Source of the DNA: Opisthorchis felineus
Lineage: Eukaryota > Platyhelminthes > Trematoda > Opisthorchiida > Opisthorchiidae
Assembly: GCA_004794785.1 (NCBI GenBank)
Contig: SJOL01007351.1
Coordinates: 1,374,627 to 1,438,626, forward strand
DNA: 64,000 nt
Direction: 5' to 3'
Shown here: one piece after another, positions 62,276 to 64,000 of the stretch
Layout: the number at the start of each line of letters is the position of its first letter
Position numbering within the stretch: the stretch's first letter is position 1
Made by a program: the position numbers and the translations under genes
The notes under the pieces: model-generated
Databases searched by the model: none
What the model was told of the DNA's origin: nothing
Seen by the model: the letters and a program-made list of their open reading frames with translations, nothing else

Positions 62276-62280
62276 ACAAA

Positions 62281-64000
62281 GGTGTGATCAAGATATACAC
62301 AAGTACTCCCGTATGATTCGCACTCTTGTACAGAACCTCTGCGGTGGTAATTAACCACTGTGGGATCGATTAGCCTACCAGGATTGGTCTGTGGCGCATG
62401 AACGTTTCCGTTGTCCAAATTTCGCACGATGGATAGTAACAAAACCCTAATAAGCACATCTGTTCAAGAGGTGGTAAGTATTAGCATTTGTATATCGAGA
62501 CCATGCGAGTTGTCTGGTTCAACTTTATATAAACTCGGCTCTCAAACTGGCGAACTAAGGTCTCCAAATAAAACAAATAAATGTAAACGTGGTGGTTTGC
62601 GAAGTGGCGCATTCATCTGCCTTTGATGTTTTGACATCACAACTAAATGGTGAATAAGGGACAACAGCCAGCAGGTACCAGCTTTTTGTTACTCGCCTAC
62701 ACGTTTTGTTCAGTGTTGTTCTCATGCCGTATAACCATAAATGTACGCTTGACGTCGGTGACTAACGAAAGTCAACGAATTTTAATTTCTCAGCACCTAT
62801 ACCTTCTCGATGTGTTTGTCAAATTGTTCAGGTGAAATGTGCTACAAAAGACTCCATTTAGTAGAATCGGAAGGGTTGCCCTTCACATGGTTAATCCGAC
62901 CGCATAAAAAATGCCATTTATGGGATCTAGTGTGGAAAAGCACCTTGAAGGAATAGTCTAGGATAAATTTCGCACCAGAAATTTCGATTGTGATAGTACA
63001 CTACAGTATAGTGCAGTTCAGTACAGTACAGTACACTACACTACAGTACAGTACACACGAAACATTGTTTCAGTTGAGCTATTGCTCAGACCTGTTTCAG
63101 CAAGAAAACATGCATCTACACTAGGTTTTCAAAACAAGAACAACAACCACGTTTTGCCTGAATAAAAAAGTCACACTTGTCAGCCAAAGAAAAGACACCA
63201 TTTATTCAGAAATAAATCCGTGACTGGCTGGCAGGAATCCGATACGAATTTTCCTGTCAAGACTGGTTGAACCACTGGTTGTAACAGCAAACGGTTCGCG
63301 CGATGCTGAACATTCTACTGAGCTACTCAGGTAGGTGGCGCACAGGTTCAGCAGCTCTACAAAGTTACCAGTGTTGGACCACTTGAACCTTATCACACCG
63401 CGTTTAAGGTAGTCGAATCAGACTGAACCCAAATGCCTGATAGAGAGCGCATATTAAAGCGTCCGGTAATAGGGTCAACAGTATTCTTGACAAGTAAGCC
63501 GGGAAACTGTAAAAAGCACCTATCCGAAATCACATCTAAGTCTTGGTTTTGTGAAACAAACCATCTCGAATAGTCCACCTGACCGAGCAAAGAGTAGGTC
63601 AAAATTGATGCTGTGTCACGCTTCGTCAATAAACAAAGTTGGTTTGCTGATTAACTTATAAAGATATCGGCTATATGTTCTCACCATCACATCAGCTATT
63701 GCGTACGACCTCATAACCTATTTTTTCCGCGATAAACGAGCTAGCCACGTTCGGTTTGAAGATCACTGGCTGGTCTGAGCAGCAGTTCTGGATTCAGCAT
63801 TATACGAAAAATATTTCTAGATGTAAACAAAACTTACTGTTTCTCACACTACTGTCTACTCTTTAAACCAAAGTTATGAACTTATGTATTTGCTAGAAGC
63901 TGACGAGTGCAGTCTGTAGCCCATCTCCATAAAAAATACAGAAGTACTCATTCAGCCGTGACACCATCTCGATCCGCCGCTGCGACACAACCGGGCCGAG
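62281..64000. other. No recognised gene; contains the CAGTA microsatellite
   Basis: The upstream part of Penelope-like copy 2 may extend a little beyond 62280, but I could not align it. Confidence 0.5.
62994..63057. repeat. Degenerate (CAGTA)n/(CACTA)n microsatellite
   Basis: Pentamers of the type CAGTA, CACTA and GTACA alternate through about 60 bp. Confidence 0.85.

Larger units (their letters stand above)
60465..62280 (-). mobile_element. Penelope-like retroelement, decayed copy 2, with a SINE inside
   Basis: A second Penelope-like copy lies on the minus strand and keeps more of the N-terminal reverse transcriptase than copy 1. Its coding remains run from 62275 to about 60470, interrupted at about 61550-61790 by a plus-strand tRNA-derived SINE. 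The protein fragments differ enough from copy 1 (YVAD-type rather than YAGD-type catalytic motif, different nuclease spacing) to suggest another Penelope lineage. I could not define its terminal repeats. The nested SINE is younger than the element. Confidence 0.82.

Noticed and set aside
1..64000. CRISPR arrays, bacterial operons, prophage or insertion sequences
   Set aside because: No regularly spaced repeats, no ribosome-binding-site-led gene clusters and no bacterial transposase were seen; gene structure is eukaryotic.

Overview
The window looks like nuclear DNA from a flatworm, most likely a digenean fluke. The evidence is large, gene-poor, intron-rich sequence, eukaryotic GT splice donors, a eukaryotic-type tRNA-Asp, two bestrophin-like channel exons, a Ly6-type three-finger protein, decayed Penelope-like retroelements and many tRNA-derived SINEs. 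No database was searched, so the taxonomic call is inference. One assembly gap (388 N) follows an AT microsatellite, and there is one isolated N at 34889.

Supported genes are few. A bestrophin first coding exon lies at 9999-10769 (+). A second, better conserved one lies at 46747-47514 (+), and both stop at the same codon with a good splice donor. A ten-cysteine secreted Ly6/uPAR-like protein (46075-46533, -) sits head to head with the second bestrophin, with 213 bp between start codons and a CCAAT box and CACGTG between them. A tRNA-Asp(GUC) gene is at 15673-15744. Two weaker candidate exons are listed. Most other long open frames agree with chance for this base composition.

Repeats dominate the rest. 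Two decayed Penelope-like elements (52.9-54.5 kb and 60.5-62.3 kb, both minus) encode reverse transcriptase followed by a GIY-YIG-type domain; both are broken by stops and frameshifts, and their catalytic motifs are altered. The second has a SINE inside it. There are at least ten SINE-like segments in several families.

The most interesting system is a dispersed repeat family with a monomer of about 300-330 bp, seen as about eleven fragments between 16.4 and 55.3 kb. Each monomer carries a minimal type I hammerhead self-cleaving ribozyme: CUGAUGA, helix II, GAAAC, a two-base-pair helix III, a GUC cleavage site and a closing helix I. Copies start and stop at different points round the unit (circular permutation). 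One locus is a direct dimer interrupted by a SINE with an 8-bp target duplication, and several loci are inverted pairs. This is the signature of a retrozyme-like element spread through circular or multimeric RNA, possibly by Penelope-type reverse transcriptases like those seen here.

Layout: 1-9.7 kb, mostly unrecognised, with one SINE and a 25-bp tandem repeat; 10-10.8 kb, bestrophin A; 15.7 kb, tRNA-Asp; 16.4-44.1 kb, unrecognised sequence with hammerhead repeats, SINEs, a LINE scrap and the gap; 46-47.5 kb, Ly6 and bestrophin B; 52-62.5 kb, two Penelope elements, SINEs and one hammerhead repeat; the rest is unrecognised.
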